Positions 24,874 through 35,008 are shown, counted from the stretch's first letter. The stretch: DNA of 64,000 nt from Synechococcus sp. UW140 (GCF_900474295.1 NZ_UCOB01000014.1:62001-126000); one strand, 5' to 3'. A program made the numbers and translations. Notes: generated by a model from the letters alone, not told the origin.

Positions 24874-25948
24874 GCGCCAGCTCACTGCAAATGGCTGCCA
24901 CCACCTTGTCGCGATAGTCCCGACTGAACGGCCCGGAATTGCCGTTGTGGCTCATCGCAGGAATCTCGTAACGATGCAGACGTCCATAGGTCAGCCAACG
25001 ATTCCAATTCGAGAGCGGAAGCAGAGGAAGTCTTCCCGGGTAAGCGATCCTGCCGAGGGCAGCCACAGGATCCTTGGAACCCACCACCATCGACACGTGC
25101 TCAAGCGTCTCCAGATCACCATTGCCGCTGAACACCCCGCAGACGGTGATCACATGTACAGGCACATGGCATAACTTCTGAAGCATGGCCGCCGCGCCGA
25201 TGGCCATCTCGCCTCCTCCGCTGTAGCCAACAAGAACGACGCGGCTGGCTCGACTGGGATGGAAGCCGATGGCAGCTAAACGTCTGGCGATCTTCAATGC
25301 CAATTCGTAATTCATCACCGGGCCGTAACGCCGGTCCGATGAAATCCCCACCTTGATGACGTTGTTGGCTTGCACACAGAAGGAGCAGAGAAATCGCACC
25401 CAGCCATTGGGATGGTGCTCCTGAAGTGAAAAGAGGCGTTGCCAAAACCAGTGGGCAAACGGAGTGGATTTCAGGCCAACAGGGGTAATTGTGTAGGCCT
25501 CAATCCCCTTAACCAACAAAGAATCACGGTCGATCGCCTGCTCCAGATGCTGCAGAAATTCACTCACGCGCGGCGGATGATCCTCCTCGCTCTGATGAAT
25601 GCCATCGAGATACACCAGATAGTGCCGGTGACCAGAAGTATTGGGATCCAAGGCAGGAAAAAGATCTCGGGGATCCGGCAACCCCCGCATCCAACCTTCC
25701 CAGAAGACGAAGTCCACCATCACCGAATACACCCCCACCAAGGCCACCACCACCACCACCAGAGCGCCAGCCATGATCAACAGCTCACGGATGGACTCAG
25801 GCTTGAGCAGGATTGCGGCGTCTTGGCGAACCGCACTCACCCCGAGGAACGCCAACACCGAGGTGATCAGGAGGAGGATCACCACCACTCTCCAGCCCAA
25901 GCGCAGATGGTTGCGGTGATGCTGAATGGCCGCGCTGGGCTCCATCAT
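24857..25948 (-). CDS. membrane-anchored alpha/beta-hydrolase-like protein
   Basis: The 363-residue product begins with two membrane helices (about residues 17-38 and 52-76). A soluble domain follows with the nucleophile elbow VVLVGYSGGGEMAIG near residue 235, the G-x-S-x-G of alpha/beta hydrolases. A possible later acid (SMVVGSKDPVAAL) and a His near the end (RYEIPAMSHNGN) would complete a triad. Substrate is unknown. The start ATG at 25948 overlaps the stop of the upstream membrane gene by four bases; a second Met follows at once. With 25945-26496 and 26489-27196 it forms an overlapping three-gene minus-strand operon. Confidence 0.75.
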   Translation of the reverse strand: MMEPSAAIQHHRNHLRLGWRVVVILLLITSVLAFLGVSAVRQDAAILLKPESIRELLIMAGALVVVVVALVGVYSVMVDFVFWEGWMRGLPDPRDLFPALDPNTSGHRHYLVYLDGIHQSEEDHPPRVSEFLQHLEQAIDRDSLLVKGIEAYTITPVGLKSTPFAHWFWQRLFSLQEHHPNGWVRFLCSFCVQANNVIKVGISSDRRYGPVMNYELALKIARRLAAIGFHPSRASRVVLVGYSGGGEMAIGAAAMLQKLCHVPVHVITVCGVFSGNGDLETLEHVSMVVGSKDPVAALGRIAYPGRLPLLPLSNWNRWLTYGRLHRYEIPAMSHNGNSGPFSRDYRDKVVAAICSELALTQAG

Positions 25949-26496
25949 CTGCCCACCTCGCGCGCCAGGGTGTTGTAACTGGTTCGCCAGCGCTGGGCAA
26001 ACACCAGAGCAATCAGCACCAGTGCCAACACAAAACCAGGAAGAGATACAACAAGGCCTTCCTGAAGAGGGATGCCGTAGTGGACCTGAAGCAACAGCAT
26101 CACGTTGAGGTGAATCCAAGCCAACAGCGTGACGGCGATCAAATCACTGATGTAGGGGGCCGCAACAAGCACGTAGAACAATCCGGGCCACAGGGCCGCC
26201 CCCATGCGATTGGCCATCATGATCGGCTGCGGTGGAACATGTTCCATCAACGTCAACATCAAGCTATGGCAAAGAATTCCAAGACTTAGAGCCAGGCTGA
26301 GAACAAGGGCATCAAGCACCATTTGCAGCGCGATCTGGCGAAGACAGAGTCGATTCGCCAAAAGCGAAAACAAATGCGAGGCCGACATGGAAAGGCCAAC
26401 GCCGATCACCAAACCAAGGCCCGTGTCCATGGCCAGCATGGTCTGAACCATGGACTCGAGCAAAGCGCTGAGCGGAAATCCCACAGGATCAAGCAC
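25945..26496 (-). CDS. multi-pass membrane protein, unknown
   Basis: The 183-residue product has about five hydrophobic segments, including DTGLGLVIGVGLSMSAS, a middle block with many Leu, and a conserved-looking PYISDLIAVTLLAWIHLN near residues 112-130. It overlaps its upstream neighbour (DUF6629-like) by eight bases and its downstream neighbour (hydrolase-like) by four, so the three proteins are probably made together and may act in one membrane process. No family name can be given. Confidence 0.7.
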   Translation of the reverse strand: MLDPVGFPLSALLESMVQTMLAMDTGLGLVIGVGLSMSASHLFSLLANRLCLRQIALQMVLDALVLSLALSLGILCHSLMLTLMEHVPPQPIMMANRMGAALWPGLFYVLVAAPYISDLIAVTLLAWIHLNVMLLLQVHYGIPLQEGLVVSLPGFVLALVLIALVFAQRWRTSYNTLAREVGR

Positions 26497-27196
26497 GACG
26501 CATTTCCGGACGATTCACGATCCAAATCACCATGATCGACAACACCGCACAGTAGAAACACCAAACAGAATTGAAGGTGGCGCTGTACGTCAGCCAGGTC
26601 AGAAAAATCGAGACAAAGATGAGAACACCAAACAATTTCACAGCCCTATCACTTACCGCCAAAAGGGGCAAAACGATGAAGCCCCAATAAAGCAGTTCAC
26701 CAAGAGGTGAGCGGGTGTTAACGAAGTCATGCCAGATGCTGCCAAGACCACTGAGGTCATACAGCAATCTGCCTGTACTGTGAACTGAAGGCTGCACAGC
26801 CGGCATATTGAAAAGGAACGGGGCATAAAAGATAATCCCCAGCACCGATGCAACAATCGCCACCCATTTCAAACGACTCTGCAGCCGGCGAGAGTCAGTA
26901 CTGCGGCTAATACACCATGCACTCCATGGGATCCAGATCATCCAGAAGCAATAAGCAAAGAAAAGAAAGCCCAGGGCGCCAAAGGTTGCTAGTGGTTCCA
27001 TTGGCGGAGCCGATCCATTACCGATGGCCGTCCACTCCAATCCTTCAACAAACTGTTGCACCCCGAAAAAGAAAGGAACCAGTGCAAGAGGTTTATATCC
27101 AGGGCGTTCAGCATTGGAGGCCAGATGATGGGAGTAGAGACCAAGGGGCATCAAAACCGCCGATGCCGTAAAACTGGCTGAAGCCGAAAAACACAT
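26489..27196 (-). CDS. DUF6629-like seven-helix membrane protein
   Basis: The 235-residue protein starts with MCFSASASFTASAVL, the hallmark beginning of DUF6629-type proteins, and has about seven hydrophobic helices. FGVQQFVEGLEW in the second helix and SVWCFYCAVLS near the end are further family-like parts. Function is unknown. It is the first gene of the overlapping three-gene membrane operon that ends with the hydrolase-like protein. Confidence 0.75.
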   Translation of the reverse strand: MCFSASASFTASAVLMPLGLYSHHLASNAERPGYKPLALVPFFFGVQQFVEGLEWTAIGNGSAPPMEPLATFGALGFLFFAYCFWMIWIPWSAWCISRSTDSRRLQSRLKWVAIVASVLGIIFYAPFLFNMPAVQPSVHSTGRLLYDLSGLGSIWHDFVNTRSPLGELLYWGFIVLPLLAVSDRAVKLFGVLIFVSIFLTWLTYSATFNSVWCFYCAVLSIMVIWIVNRPEMRRA

Positions 27197-27251
27197 CGGT
27201 TGCGATAGGAAAGCTTGGTTTCAGTGTGTCCACGTTGCAGCGAATTGCCAT

Positions 27252-27845
27252 TCAATCCTTCAGGATCGTTTGCATCAAGATTTCAAGCGATAAAGGGTGT
27301 GCCATCAGCTGCTGATGGGTCAGCACCGGCACCGCTTGCTGCGTTCCCATTGGCAGCACGGCCTGCCAACCAGGAACCACCATCAGATCCCAGCGGCAGA
27401 AGAAACTCGCGCATTCCACACGTTCCAAGGCCGTGAGATCGGCATTGAGGTGGTTAAGAAGGGGACTTCCTCGTTTCATATCTGCGAGACCGGCAAACAG
27501 CCAGCGCGGAATCCATTGAGCCGTCACCGTGCCTTGCTGAGGACTTCCCACGCTGATGAACCGACGGCAACGCCTGGACCCACCAAAGTCCTGAAGCCAA
27601 ACGCGACCGATGACACCACCCATCGAAAAGCCAAGGAGGTCGATCTCCTGATCACCCCAGCGAGCGCTAATGCGCTGGTCGAGCTGTCGAGCAAGATCCG
27701 CCAGGGGAACCGCCCCGAGACGATGGGGGAGGTGAGGCACCAGCAGCGAGATCTGATGCTGCTGAAGACGGTGAATCAGGCGCCGAAACAGGTGCGGCGT
27801 GTCCCACAGTCCATGCACCAGAACCAGGGGTCTGGAGTCGTTCAC
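27252..27845 (-). CDS. lipase-like alpha/beta hydrolase
   Basis: A 197-residue esterase/lipase-like enzyme. The oxyanion-hole motif LVLVHGLWDTPHLF is at residues 7-20 and the nucleophile elbow LLGFSMGGVIGRVW near residue 75. ISVGSPQQGT matches the region after the elbow in bacterial lipases. The triad Asp and His probably lie in the C-terminal third (DLMVVPGW and the later LTHQQLMAHPLS). Its ATG overlaps the folB stop by four bases, placing it in the proA-folB unit. The substrate may be an acyl lipid or ester; this is not shown by sequence. Confidence 0.85.
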   Translation of the reverse strand: MNDSRPLVLVHGLWDTPHLFRRLIHRLQQHQISLLVPHLPHRLGAVPLADLARQLDQRISARWGDQEIDLLGFSMGGVIGRVWLQDFGGSRRCRRFISVGSPQQGTVTAQWIPRWLFAGLADMKRGSPLLNHLNADLTALERVECASFFCRWDLMVVPGWQAVLPMGTQQAVPVLTHQQLMAHPLSLEILMQTILKD

Positions 27846-28207
27846 ACCGTCCAGTGGCGATGGCGTTCAACGGCAACCGTACCCCCGAATCCAGGGATCG
27901 GCGCCGAACATTTGCGCAGAAGAACGCGCATGGGCACCGGTCCGTAGAGCTCTTCGAGTAACGCCAACACCCGCTCACTGAAATGCTCAATGGTCTGACA
28001 CTGAAGCGTGGTGGCCAGCGACTGGACAGCCTGCACCGCAAGGCTGTAGTCAGCGGAACTGGCGAGATCGTCGTTGCGAGCGGCATCGCCCAAATCAAGC
28101 CTCATGCTCAGATCCAACGAAAACCATTGGCCATCGCGGCGCTCGTGATCGAGCACACCGACATGGGCCCAGACCCGCAGGTCAGAGATATGGAGGGCGT
28201 CCTTCAA
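27842..28207 (-). CDS. folB: dihydroneopterin aldolase
   Basis: It splits dihydroneopterin to 6-hydroxymethyl-dihydropterin in folate synthesis. The 121-residue length is normal. The N-terminal VWAHVGVLDHERRDGQ holds the conserved substrate Glu, and DDLASSADYSLAVQAVQSL is the usual middle segment. The C-terminal strands VRVLLRKC-like (MRVLLRKCSAPIPG) include the catalytic Lys. It lies between proA (42 bases upstream) and the lipase-like gene (four-base overlap). Confidence 0.92.
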   Translation of the reverse strand: MKDALHISDLRVWAHVGVLDHERRDGQWFSLDLSMRLDLGDAARNDDLASSADYSLAVQAVQSLATTLQCQTIEHFSERVLALLEELYGPVPMRVLLRKCSAPIPGFGGTVAVERHRHWTV

Positions 28208-28249
28208 AGCTTCAGCGGAAAAAGCGGGCAGGGATTAAGGCGGGAACCG

Positions 28250-29563
28250 TCAAACCGGCAGATCCCGATGAATGAACTGACACTCCCCTGTCGCGAAGTC
28301 TGCAGCGGTATGGCCATCGCCACGGAGGCGGTAGCGGTAGGTCACCAGGCCCTCCAGTCCGACGGGCCCGCGGGGAGGAAGGGTCTGGGTGCTGATACCC
28401 ACCTCAGCACCGAAGCCGTAACGGAAACCATCGGCAAAACGCGTGGAGCAGTTGTGATAGACCCCCGCACTGTCGACCGCGCGCAGGAAACGCTCTGCAG
28501 TCGTGCTATTCGCGGTGGCGATCGCTTCGGTGTGGCGAGAGCCATGGCGGCGGATGTGCTCCAGAGCCGTCTCCAGATCAGGCACCACCCGCACGGCAAG
28601 GATCAGATCGAGATATTCGCAATCCCAGTCGGCCTCAGCGGCGGGATGGGTCACACCCAGAGCCATGCAGGCCTGATCACCGCGCAGTTCGACCCCAACA
28701 CCCGCAAAGGCGGGAATGGCGTCCTTCAGAAAACGTTCGGCGATCGCCTCATGCACCAGAAGCGTTTCAATCGCATTGCAAGCGGCGGGGTACTGGGTCT
28801 TGCTGTCAATGGCGATGCGCAGAGCCTGGCCACAATCCGCCTCAGCATCAACGTAGAGATGGCAGACCCCATCAGCGTGGCCAAGCACGGGGATGCGGGT
28901 GTTGTCCTGAATGAAGCGCACCAGCTCATTGCTGCCGCGGGGAATGATCAGATCCACCAATCCATCCAGCCGAAGCAGGGCCAGACTTTCCTGACGCGTG
29001 GTCAGCAGAGCGAGAGCATCAGCGCTCACCACCGAGTGAGCCAGGCCCTCCTGCAAGGCTGCCATCACCGCCTGATTGGTGCGGTTGGCTTCGCTGCCTC
29101 CCTTGAGGATGGCCCCGTTACCGGAGCGGATCGCCAGGGACGCGATCTGGATGACGGCGTCGGGGCGGGCCTCAAAGATCACTCCAAGTACACCCAGAGG
29201 CACCGTGATGCGCTCCAGCACAAGTCGGTCGCTCAGCTCCCGATGCAATTGCCTGGATCCGAGTGGATCCTGCAGGTGAGCCACCTGCCTCACGCCCTCA
29301 ATAGCCCCGACGAGCTTGACCTGATCCAGCTTGAGCCTGGCCACCAATGCCGGAGCCAGACCTTCAGCCGCAGCCTGCTCAAGATCGGCGGCATTCGCAG
29401 CTGCGATCCGATCTCCATGGGCCTGAAGGGCTGCGGCCATCGCCGCAAGGGCCTCCTGACGCTGCTGATCCGTGGTCTGCCCCAGATCGATGGCGGCGCG
29501 GCGAACCCCCGTTGCCAGGCGCAGTAGCTCAGCGGACGGTTCGGGCACAGCCTGGCTGGTCAT
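28250..29563 (-). CDS. proA: gamma-glutamyl phosphate reductase
   Basis: The NADPH-dependent second step of proline synthesis, making glutamate-5-semialdehyde. The ATG at 29563 gives 437 residues, a normal length; the frame is open 13 codons further. Characteristic parts are [39 protein letters not shown] and the catalytic Cys segment [17 protein letters not shown]. It starts the proA-folB-lipase unit, 75 bases after the ROK kinase gene. Confidence 0.96.
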   Translation of the reverse strand: MTSQAVPEPSAELLRLATGVRRAAIDLGQTTDQQRQEALAAMAAALQAHGDRIAAANAADLEQAAAEGLAPALVARLKLDQVKLVGAIEGVRQVAHLQDPLGSRQLHRELSDRLVLERITVPLGVLGVIFEARPDAVIQIASLAIRSGNGAILKGGSEANRTNQAVMAALQEGLAHSVVSADALALLTTRQESLALLRLDGLVDLIIPRGSNELVRFIQDNTRIPVLGHADGVCHLYVDAEADCGQALRIAIDSKTQYPAACNAIETLLVHEAIAERFLKDAIPAFAGVGVELRGDQACMALGVTHPAAEADWDCEYLDLILAVRVVPDLETALEHIRRHGSRHTEAIATANSTTAERFLRAVDSAGVYHNCSTRFADGFRYGFGAEVGISTQTLPPRGPVGLEGLVTYRYRLRGDGHTAADFATGECQFIHRDLPV

Positions 29564-29638
29564 CGTCACGAGTGGGATCTGCGATGCATCATCCCGTTTC
29601 ACGGGGCAATGCCGAAGCTGAGCCCGTCGGCAGACAGC

Positions 29639-30532
29639 TCAGGCCAGTCGGTCTAAGGCCAGACGAGCAGCGCCAAGGCGGCCTGCACCGTTACCGAGAG
29701 CACAGGCCTCGATGCACAGCCCTTCACGACTGACAGCCTGCACCCTCTCCTCCACCTCGCGACGCACAGCCGGCAGGAAATGCTCCGAGGCAGCTGCCAG
29801 CCCACCACCGAGCAGCACCCGTTGCGGGGTGAAGAGGTACACCAGTGAGCTGATCCCCACCCCAAGGGTGCGGCCGTAATCCGACCACACCCCACGCGCC
29901 TCCACATCTCCGTCCGAAGCCCGACGGGCAAGCTCAGCTGGATCCCCATCCCACAGCCTGCGCAAAGCGGCGATGCTGGCGAACTGCTCAAGGCTGCCTC
30001 GATTGCCGCTGTTGCAGGACAACCCATTCGGGTCAATGCTGATCAGCCCCGGTTCCGCAGCAGCACCGTTATGGCCGGTGAACAGCGTTCCACCCAGCAT
30101 CACGCCACCCCCCACACCGGTGCCGAGAGTGAGCAAGACCACGTCTGTGCAGTCACGGGCAGCCCCAGACCAGGCTTCTCCCACCAAGGCGCAATTGCCA
30201 TCGTTGGCCAGGGTGACCCTGCGCTGGAGACGGGGCTCCAGCCAGTCCGCCAGTGGCACCTCTTCCCAGCCAGGCAGGTTGATGCACACCCGAGCCACCC
30301 GCGCCGCTGCATCCATCGGCCCTGGCAGACCGACACCCACCAGAGAGGCACAGCGATCAGGATCCAGCTGGTCAATCGCCTCGCAGAGCGCCATGCAAAT
30401 GGCCCCGGGCATGGCCGGCTGCGGAGTGGGGATCTGCTTTTGCGCCAACAACAACCCCTCACGATTGAAGCGCGCCAGCTTGATCGCCGTGCCCCCCAAA
30501 TCCACCCCGATCACCTGCTCAGCCGATGCCAT
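29639..30532 (-). CDS. ROK-family sugar kinase (glucokinase-like)
   Basis: ROK kinases phosphorylate glucose or related sugars such as N-acetylmannosamine. The 297-residue product has the phosphate motif IGVDLGGTAIKLARF at the start and LANDGNCALVGEAW with the catalytic Asp. LLTLGTGVGGGVMLGG and HNGAAAEPG (zinc-ligand His and substrate Glu) follow. The usual zinc-binding Cys motif C-x-C-G-x2-G-C is reduced to one Cys (LSCNSGNRGSLE), so structural zinc is probably absent. It begins two bases after the tamB stop codon and may be co-transcribed with it. The true sugar is unknown. Confidence 0.88.
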   Translation of the reverse strand: MASAEQVIGVDLGGTAIKLARFNREGLLLAQKQIPTPQPAMPGAICMALCEAIDQLDPDRCASLVGVGLPGPMDAAARVARVCINLPGWEEVPLADWLEPRLQRRVTLANDGNCALVGEAWSGAARDCTDVVLLTLGTGVGGGVMLGGTLFTGHNGAAAEPGLISIDPNGLSCNSGNRGSLEQFASIAALRRLWDGDPAELARRASDGDVEARGVWSDYGRTLGVGISSLVYLFTPQRVLLGGGLAAASEHFLPAVRREVEERVQAVSREGLCIEACALGNGAGRLGAARLALDRLA

Positions 30533-30534
30533 GG

Positions 30535-33500
30535 TCAGAAGCGGAAGAACACCTGGAACTGGCTCTGCCAGGTGCCCTGACTGTCAACCGAGCCTGACAA
30601 GCTGAGATTGGGATTGATCTGATAAGAGAGCGTCCCCTGGGGGGGGATGTCATTGCGATTGGGGGCTGCGAGCACCGAGAAATTGAAGCGGTCAGTGACG
30701 TCAATTCCCAGTTCGGTCACCAGAGCCAACTGAGGTGGCACCTGGCCAGACACACGCTCTTGCTCATCCTGTATCTGTGGCGTGACGTAGGTGGGATACA
30801 GAGCGAACTGAAGCCGCTGGCTGAAGGCATCCGTGAGCGTACCGATCACGGGAGTGAGCAACGACTGACCCAGCAATGCCGCCAGCGCGGTTCCCCCTCC
30901 AGCACTGGAGAGGCCAGCAAGCGAGTTGCCACCAATCAGCCCGAGGAGCTGGGCGCGGGGCATCGGAGGGGAACTACGCAGCGTGAAGTTGTCGGCGAGA
31001 CGATCTGCAGGGCCACTGGCTTCCACCATCACCTTCACAAGTCTGAGCTCACCACCAGCGCCAAGACTGCCGCTGCCATTGGTATCAAAAATGTTGGTGG
31101 ATGCGGAGTTGTTACCGGTGCCGATACTCACACTGTCTGAAACGCGGCTGGAGAGAGCCACGTCGACATAGGGGATCAGCCCCATCGAAGGAGTGAAGAT
31201 GGCCACGTTGGCCGCACGGCGATCGAGCTGAAAGCTGGTGGTAAAGAAAGAGATGCGTCCAGTCAGCATCTGCACCACACCCTGAAGCTTGAGGCTGGGA
31301 TCCAGTGCACCATTCAAGGTGAGTCGACCCTTGGTGGTGAAAGCGGCTACCGGCGCGACGGTGACCGCCAACTTCGGACCGAAGCTCACCCGCAGGTTGT
31401 TGAAACCCAATGCAGGCAGCTTGGGCATCGCAGCCTTCAGAGAGCGACTGGAGCTGGCCTCCACCTCTGGGCCCAAAAGCACCAGGGGCTTCTGAAAATC
31501 CCATTGATCCTCAAGCAAGGTGTTGAAGGCCACGGGCTGGCTTGCCGATTCCTGCCCTCCGTCAGCACGCTGCAAGCGCTTCCTTGAGAACAACGAGGGG
31601 GACGGCCGGATCGTGCCATTGCTGATCGCCAGTGCGCCACCGATCCGCGGACGCACCAGCGCACCGTTGACATTGAGATCCGCAGTGACCTCAACATCGG
31701 CAATCGGCAGATTGAGACGGGTCTTGCTGAGGGACAGAACGAGGGGCTGAGGCTCAGGCAGTGCGGTGAATAAACCAAGGCCGCCCTTGCCCTCCAAGCG
31801 TCCCTTTTTGCCAACCCGAGCTGTCAGCGACTGAACCTCAAGTCGGTTGAAATCAAAGACGACAGAGGTATTGAAGTCACTGATGTCCTGCTTTTCAAGC
31901 TGGAACCCACCCTTGTCGACCACCAGGAAACCGTTCGCCTGCGGCTGCGTGAGAGTGCCGCTCAAAATCAGACGAAGGCGGGCATCACCTTTCGTCCATA
32001 CGAGGCGATCATTGGTGAAACCCGTGAGGAAGCGAAGACCGTCGCCACGGGTAACCACGCGCACATCGAGAGCACTCGACGGTTCCAAGGGGACCTGTCC
32101 GGTCACCACGACAGCCTGCTCAGCCGACTCATCACGCAGGGCCAGATCCAGCAGCAATGCGTTCGCGGCCAAGGTGATCTGACCCTTGTCGAGGGTGAGG
32201 CGATGGGCACCGATCCGGGCATCTTCAAGAGCCAGTTCCGTCGTCAGCTCAGGAGCTCCATCACCAAGGCGATAGCGTCCCGAAAGACCTATGGCCCCGA
32301 GCAACGCAGGGGGAACCGGTGCCACGAGCGCGAGCAGAGAGAAGGGCAGATGCTCCAACGAGACGTGTCCTTCACCCGACCCAATCGGACCGCTGATCCT
32401 GGCGACGAACGGTTCGATTTGCAAAGCATGATCAACGTCATCGCCTTCCACCCAGAGGTGGCCGCTGGCCTTGAGTTCAAGATTGAGGTCAGCCAGATGG
32501 TCTCCACTCAGGCTGATGCGGGCATCGATCTGACCGCGCAGATCCTCGGGATGGAAGGCGGAGCGATTGCGGACCTTCTGCTCGTGCGCGATGAGGTCTT
32601 GCTGCACCACTTTTAAAGCCTGAAGCTGTCCATTCAGCGACCCACCAAAGGTGTTCACAAGCAGGGTGCCGAGATCCTCCGCCCTGCCCTCTTCGACAGG
32701 GCGGTCATCGGTGAGGTTCGTGAGGCTGAGCACACCGCGTGTCAGCCATCGAGCACTGAGGCCAAGGGCATCCACCTCAGCATCCAGGCCAGCACCCAAA
32801 CGACCTTCGGCCTTGAGCAGCACTTGGCCGGAATCAGGCGGAAGCAATTCACCTGTGAGTTGATACCGGCGGTTGCTGTAGGTGCCCTGAAGCTGGGCCT
32901 GACGAAGCTGAACACCGAGCAGTCCCGGACGGTCAAAGGTGAGGTTTCCCTCCATGGCAAGAGGCTGCAGTCCGAGCGTGCCCTCCCCAGACAAGCGGCC
33001 ATACAGTCCCTCGAACCGGCCCTTCGGCGGCAGGGCTACTTCCAAGCCATCCAACGGCAGACGCCGCGCCTGCCATCGATAGGACGCCGGAGTGCCAGCA
33101 AGGCTGAGCTCGCCCCCCTGACGCACCAACGTGACTGTGGTTGGAAGCCAGTTGCGCCCGAGCCTGGCCTGAAGAGATCCTCCGATCACAGCATCTGCGG
33201 CGGTCATGCTTAACCGACCACCTCCGCCGGGACCGCCCTCAAAGCGCCCCTGCCACACTTCAGCCAGGCGAAGGCGTCCAGCTTCCGGAGTCACCAGCTG
33301 AAGATCGAGATCAGGGCGCAGGGCGTTCAACGGACCGCTCAGCTCACCGAAGGCCGAGAAGCGGCCCGCCATCGAGGTGCCGACGATGGGTCCAAGCCGC
33401 GCCAGGGAGAAGTCCTTGAGTTGCAGACCCGCCTTGAGGGGGCCCAGCTGCAGACGCCTACCCGTGAGTCGCAGCGGCAGCACCGCCTGGGCCTGGAGGT

Positions 33501-34944
33501 CAGGGCTGCTGAAACGATCCAAGCGAACCAGGCCCTTGGCCACATCCCAGTCGGCCTTCAGGGACCAGTCCTGCAGCAAAGGATTGGCGCGTTGGCCAAG
33601 GGTCAGGCTGAACTGAGGCTTGGTCGTTGGCCCACTGAGGCGAACGCTGCCGCGCACAGGAGTGTTGGCGCCAAGCAGCTCGGGCACCAGCGACAGCTGA
33701 CTCCAGGCTGATCCGGCCATCTCAAGCTGCTGGCTGGCCACTCCCATGCGGGGGTAAAGCCCGCCAGCGGCCCTGAGTTTGAGCCCGGGCCCGTGAAGAT
33801 CCAGGCGATCAAGGCTGGCGGTGATTGCCTCTTGGTCACTCCAGTCGCCGCTCAGCTCCAGATCGAGCTTGAGTGGCCCCTTCAAGGCAACGGAGGGAGG
33901 CAGGCTCCAACGCCCGCCGATCCGCAGTCGAGGTTGATGCCAAGGCCCCTTGAGATCAGCACGGAGCTGACGGTCATTGCCAGGTTCCTCAAGATTCAGG
34001 TGCAGATTGAAGGACCGGTTGAGCGCCACATCGCCTTGCAAGGAGGCCTGATAAGCACCAAAGCTCCAGGGGCTTCGCGGCAGCGTCAGCCGATCGCCTT
34101 GACAACTGATCTGTAACTGAGGGCTACGAAGCGGTGCCTGCAGAGCCGGTGAGTTCATTGCGAACCCAACCAAAGAGATCCCTCCATCGCAACGGGCCTT
34201 GCCGGCCTGCCAGCCAAGCCGGAGGTCCCCCCCCAATTGCCCCTGAAGTGAGACCTCACTAGCGGGTGGGATCAACCCCTGGATGGACTGAAGACGCAGC
34301 TTCTCAATCCGAGCCTGAAGATCGAATTGAGGGTCTCGCCAGCGTCCCTTCAGGCGCATCGCCACCTTGCCCTGCTGGGGGAGAGTCAGCTGAACGGCCG
34401 AATCAGCCCAGGACTGATCCAAATGCACATCAGCACGACCCGCTGCCCGCAGCGTCAGGTCCGCAGGCTGAATCCTGATCTGGGCCGGATCCAGAAGACG
34501 GATCAAGAGATCCAGCTTCGGAGGAGGCTGATCACCGGCAGGGCCGGGCACCCAGTAGGCCCCCTCGGCATTGCGACGCAAATCAACTCGTACGCCACGC
34601 AACTTGACCACCGCCACTGGTTTCCAGCGACGCAGGCTGGCCAGTGGGGCCAAACCGACAGACACAGCGTCAACGGATGCGGTGGAGTCATCCAGCGAAC
34701 CGCGAAGGACTTCGCTGGGGCCGAGGGAGACACCCCAGAGATGCAAGCCGTTGTAAGGACCAATCCGCAGGGGATGGCCAAGGGGCTTGGCAAGCTGCTG
34801 CTCAAGGCTGGGACGCATCCGCGCGACCACCGAGGCGGCGATGCGATCCGCACCGATCCAACAGAGTCCACCGGCAACGGTGAGGAGGACTCCCCTAGTC
34901 AGGAGCAGACGCGAGAGGGTCTGCGGTGGTGACCCACTGCCCAT
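30535..34944 (-). CDS. tamB: TamB/TIC236-like envelope protein
   Basis: A very long inner-membrane-anchored protein expected to span the periplasm as a hydrophobic beta-groove and to help outer-membrane protein insertion or lipid transfer; the chloroplast relative is TIC236. The 1469-residue product has one N-terminal membrane helix (about 13-34), then more than a thousand residues of repeated amphipathic beta strands (LKL, LQGDVAL, LKADWDV style). The C-terminal DUF490/TamB domain (about 1200-1469) includes GRISFFTTSFQLDRR and ends in Phe, like a beta-barrel protein signal (FQVFFRF). The ROK kinase gene follows two bases later. The role is inferred from the family. Confidence 0.9.
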   Translation of the reverse strand: MGSGSPPQTLSRLLLTRGVLLTVAGGLCWIGADRIAASVVARMRPSLEQQLAKPLGHPLRIGPYNGLHLWGVSLGPSEVLRGSLDDSTASVDAVSVGLAPLASLRRWKPVAVVKLRGVRVDLRRNAEGAYWVPGPAGDQPPPKLDLLIRLLDPAQIRIQPADLTLRAAGRADVHLDQSWADSAVQLTLPQQGKVAMRLKGRWRDPQFDLQARIEKLRLQSIQGLIPPASEVSLQGQLGGDLRLGWQAGKARCDGGISLVGFAMNSPALQAPLRSPQLQISCQGDRLTLPRSPWSFGAYQASLQGDVALNRSFNLHLNLEEPGNDRQLRADLKGPWHQPRLRIGGRWSLPPSVALKGPLKLDLELSGDWSDQEAITASLDRLDLHGPGLKLRAAGGLYPRMGVASQQLEMAGSAWSQLSLVPELLGANTPVRGSVRLSGPTTKPQFSLTLGQRANPLLQDWSLKADWDVAKGLVRLDRFSSPDLQAQAVLPLRLTGRRLQLGPLKAGLQLKDFSLARLGPIVGTSMAGRFSAFGELSGPLNALRPDLDLQLVTPEAGRLRLAEVWQGRFEGGPGGGGRLSMTAADAVIGGSLQARLGRNWLPTTVTLVRQGGELSLAGTPASYRWQARRLPLDGLEVALPPKGRFEGLYGRLSGEGTLGLQPLAMEGNLTFDRPGLLGVQLRQAQLQGTYSNRRYQLTGELLPPDSGQVLLKAEGRLGAGLDAEVDALGLSARWLTRGVLSLTNLTDDRPVEEGRAEDLGTLLVNTFGGSLNGQLQALKVVQQDLIAHEQKVRNRSAFHPEDLRGQIDARISLSGDHLADLNLELKASGHLWVEGDDVDHALQIEPFVARISGPIGSGEGHVSLEHLPFSLLALVAPVPPALLGAIGLSGRYRLGDGAPELTTELALEDARIGAHRLTLDKGQITLAANALLLDLALRDESAEQAVVVTGQVPLEPSSALDVRVVTRGDGLRFLTGFTNDRLVWTKGDARLRLILSGTLTQPQANGFLVVDKGGFQLEKQDISDFNTSVVFDFNRLEVQSLTARVGKKGRLEGKGGLGLFTALPEPQPLVLSLSKTRLNLPIADVEVTADLNVNGALVRPRIGGALAISNGTIRPSPSLFSRKRLQRADGGQESASQPVAFNTLLEDQWDFQKPLVLLGPEVEASSSRSLKAAMPKLPALGFNNLRVSFGPKLAVTVAPVAAFTTKGRLTLNGALDPSLKLQGVVQMLTGRISFFTTSFQLDRRAANVAIFTPSMGLIPYVDVALSSRVSDSVSIGTGNNSASTNIFDTNGSGSLGAGGELRLVKVMVEASGPADRLADNFTLRSSPPMPRAQLLGLIGGNSLAGLSSAGGGTALAALLGQSLLTPVIGTLTDAFSQRLQFALYPTYVTPQIQDEQERVSGQVPPQLALVTELGIDVTDRFNFSVLAAPNRNDIPPQGTLSYQINPNLSLSGSVDSQGTWQSQFQVFFRF

Positions 34945-35008
34945 CGACCGCGTCAGTCCGTTCAGAAGTCAGCGCAATATAAGGAGCACAACCGCTGATC
35001 ACCAGCCC

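Noticed and set aside
27983-29527. 514-codon plus-strand frame opposite proA and folB
   Set aside because: It is the mirror of proA/folB codons; the minus strand carries clear enzymes.
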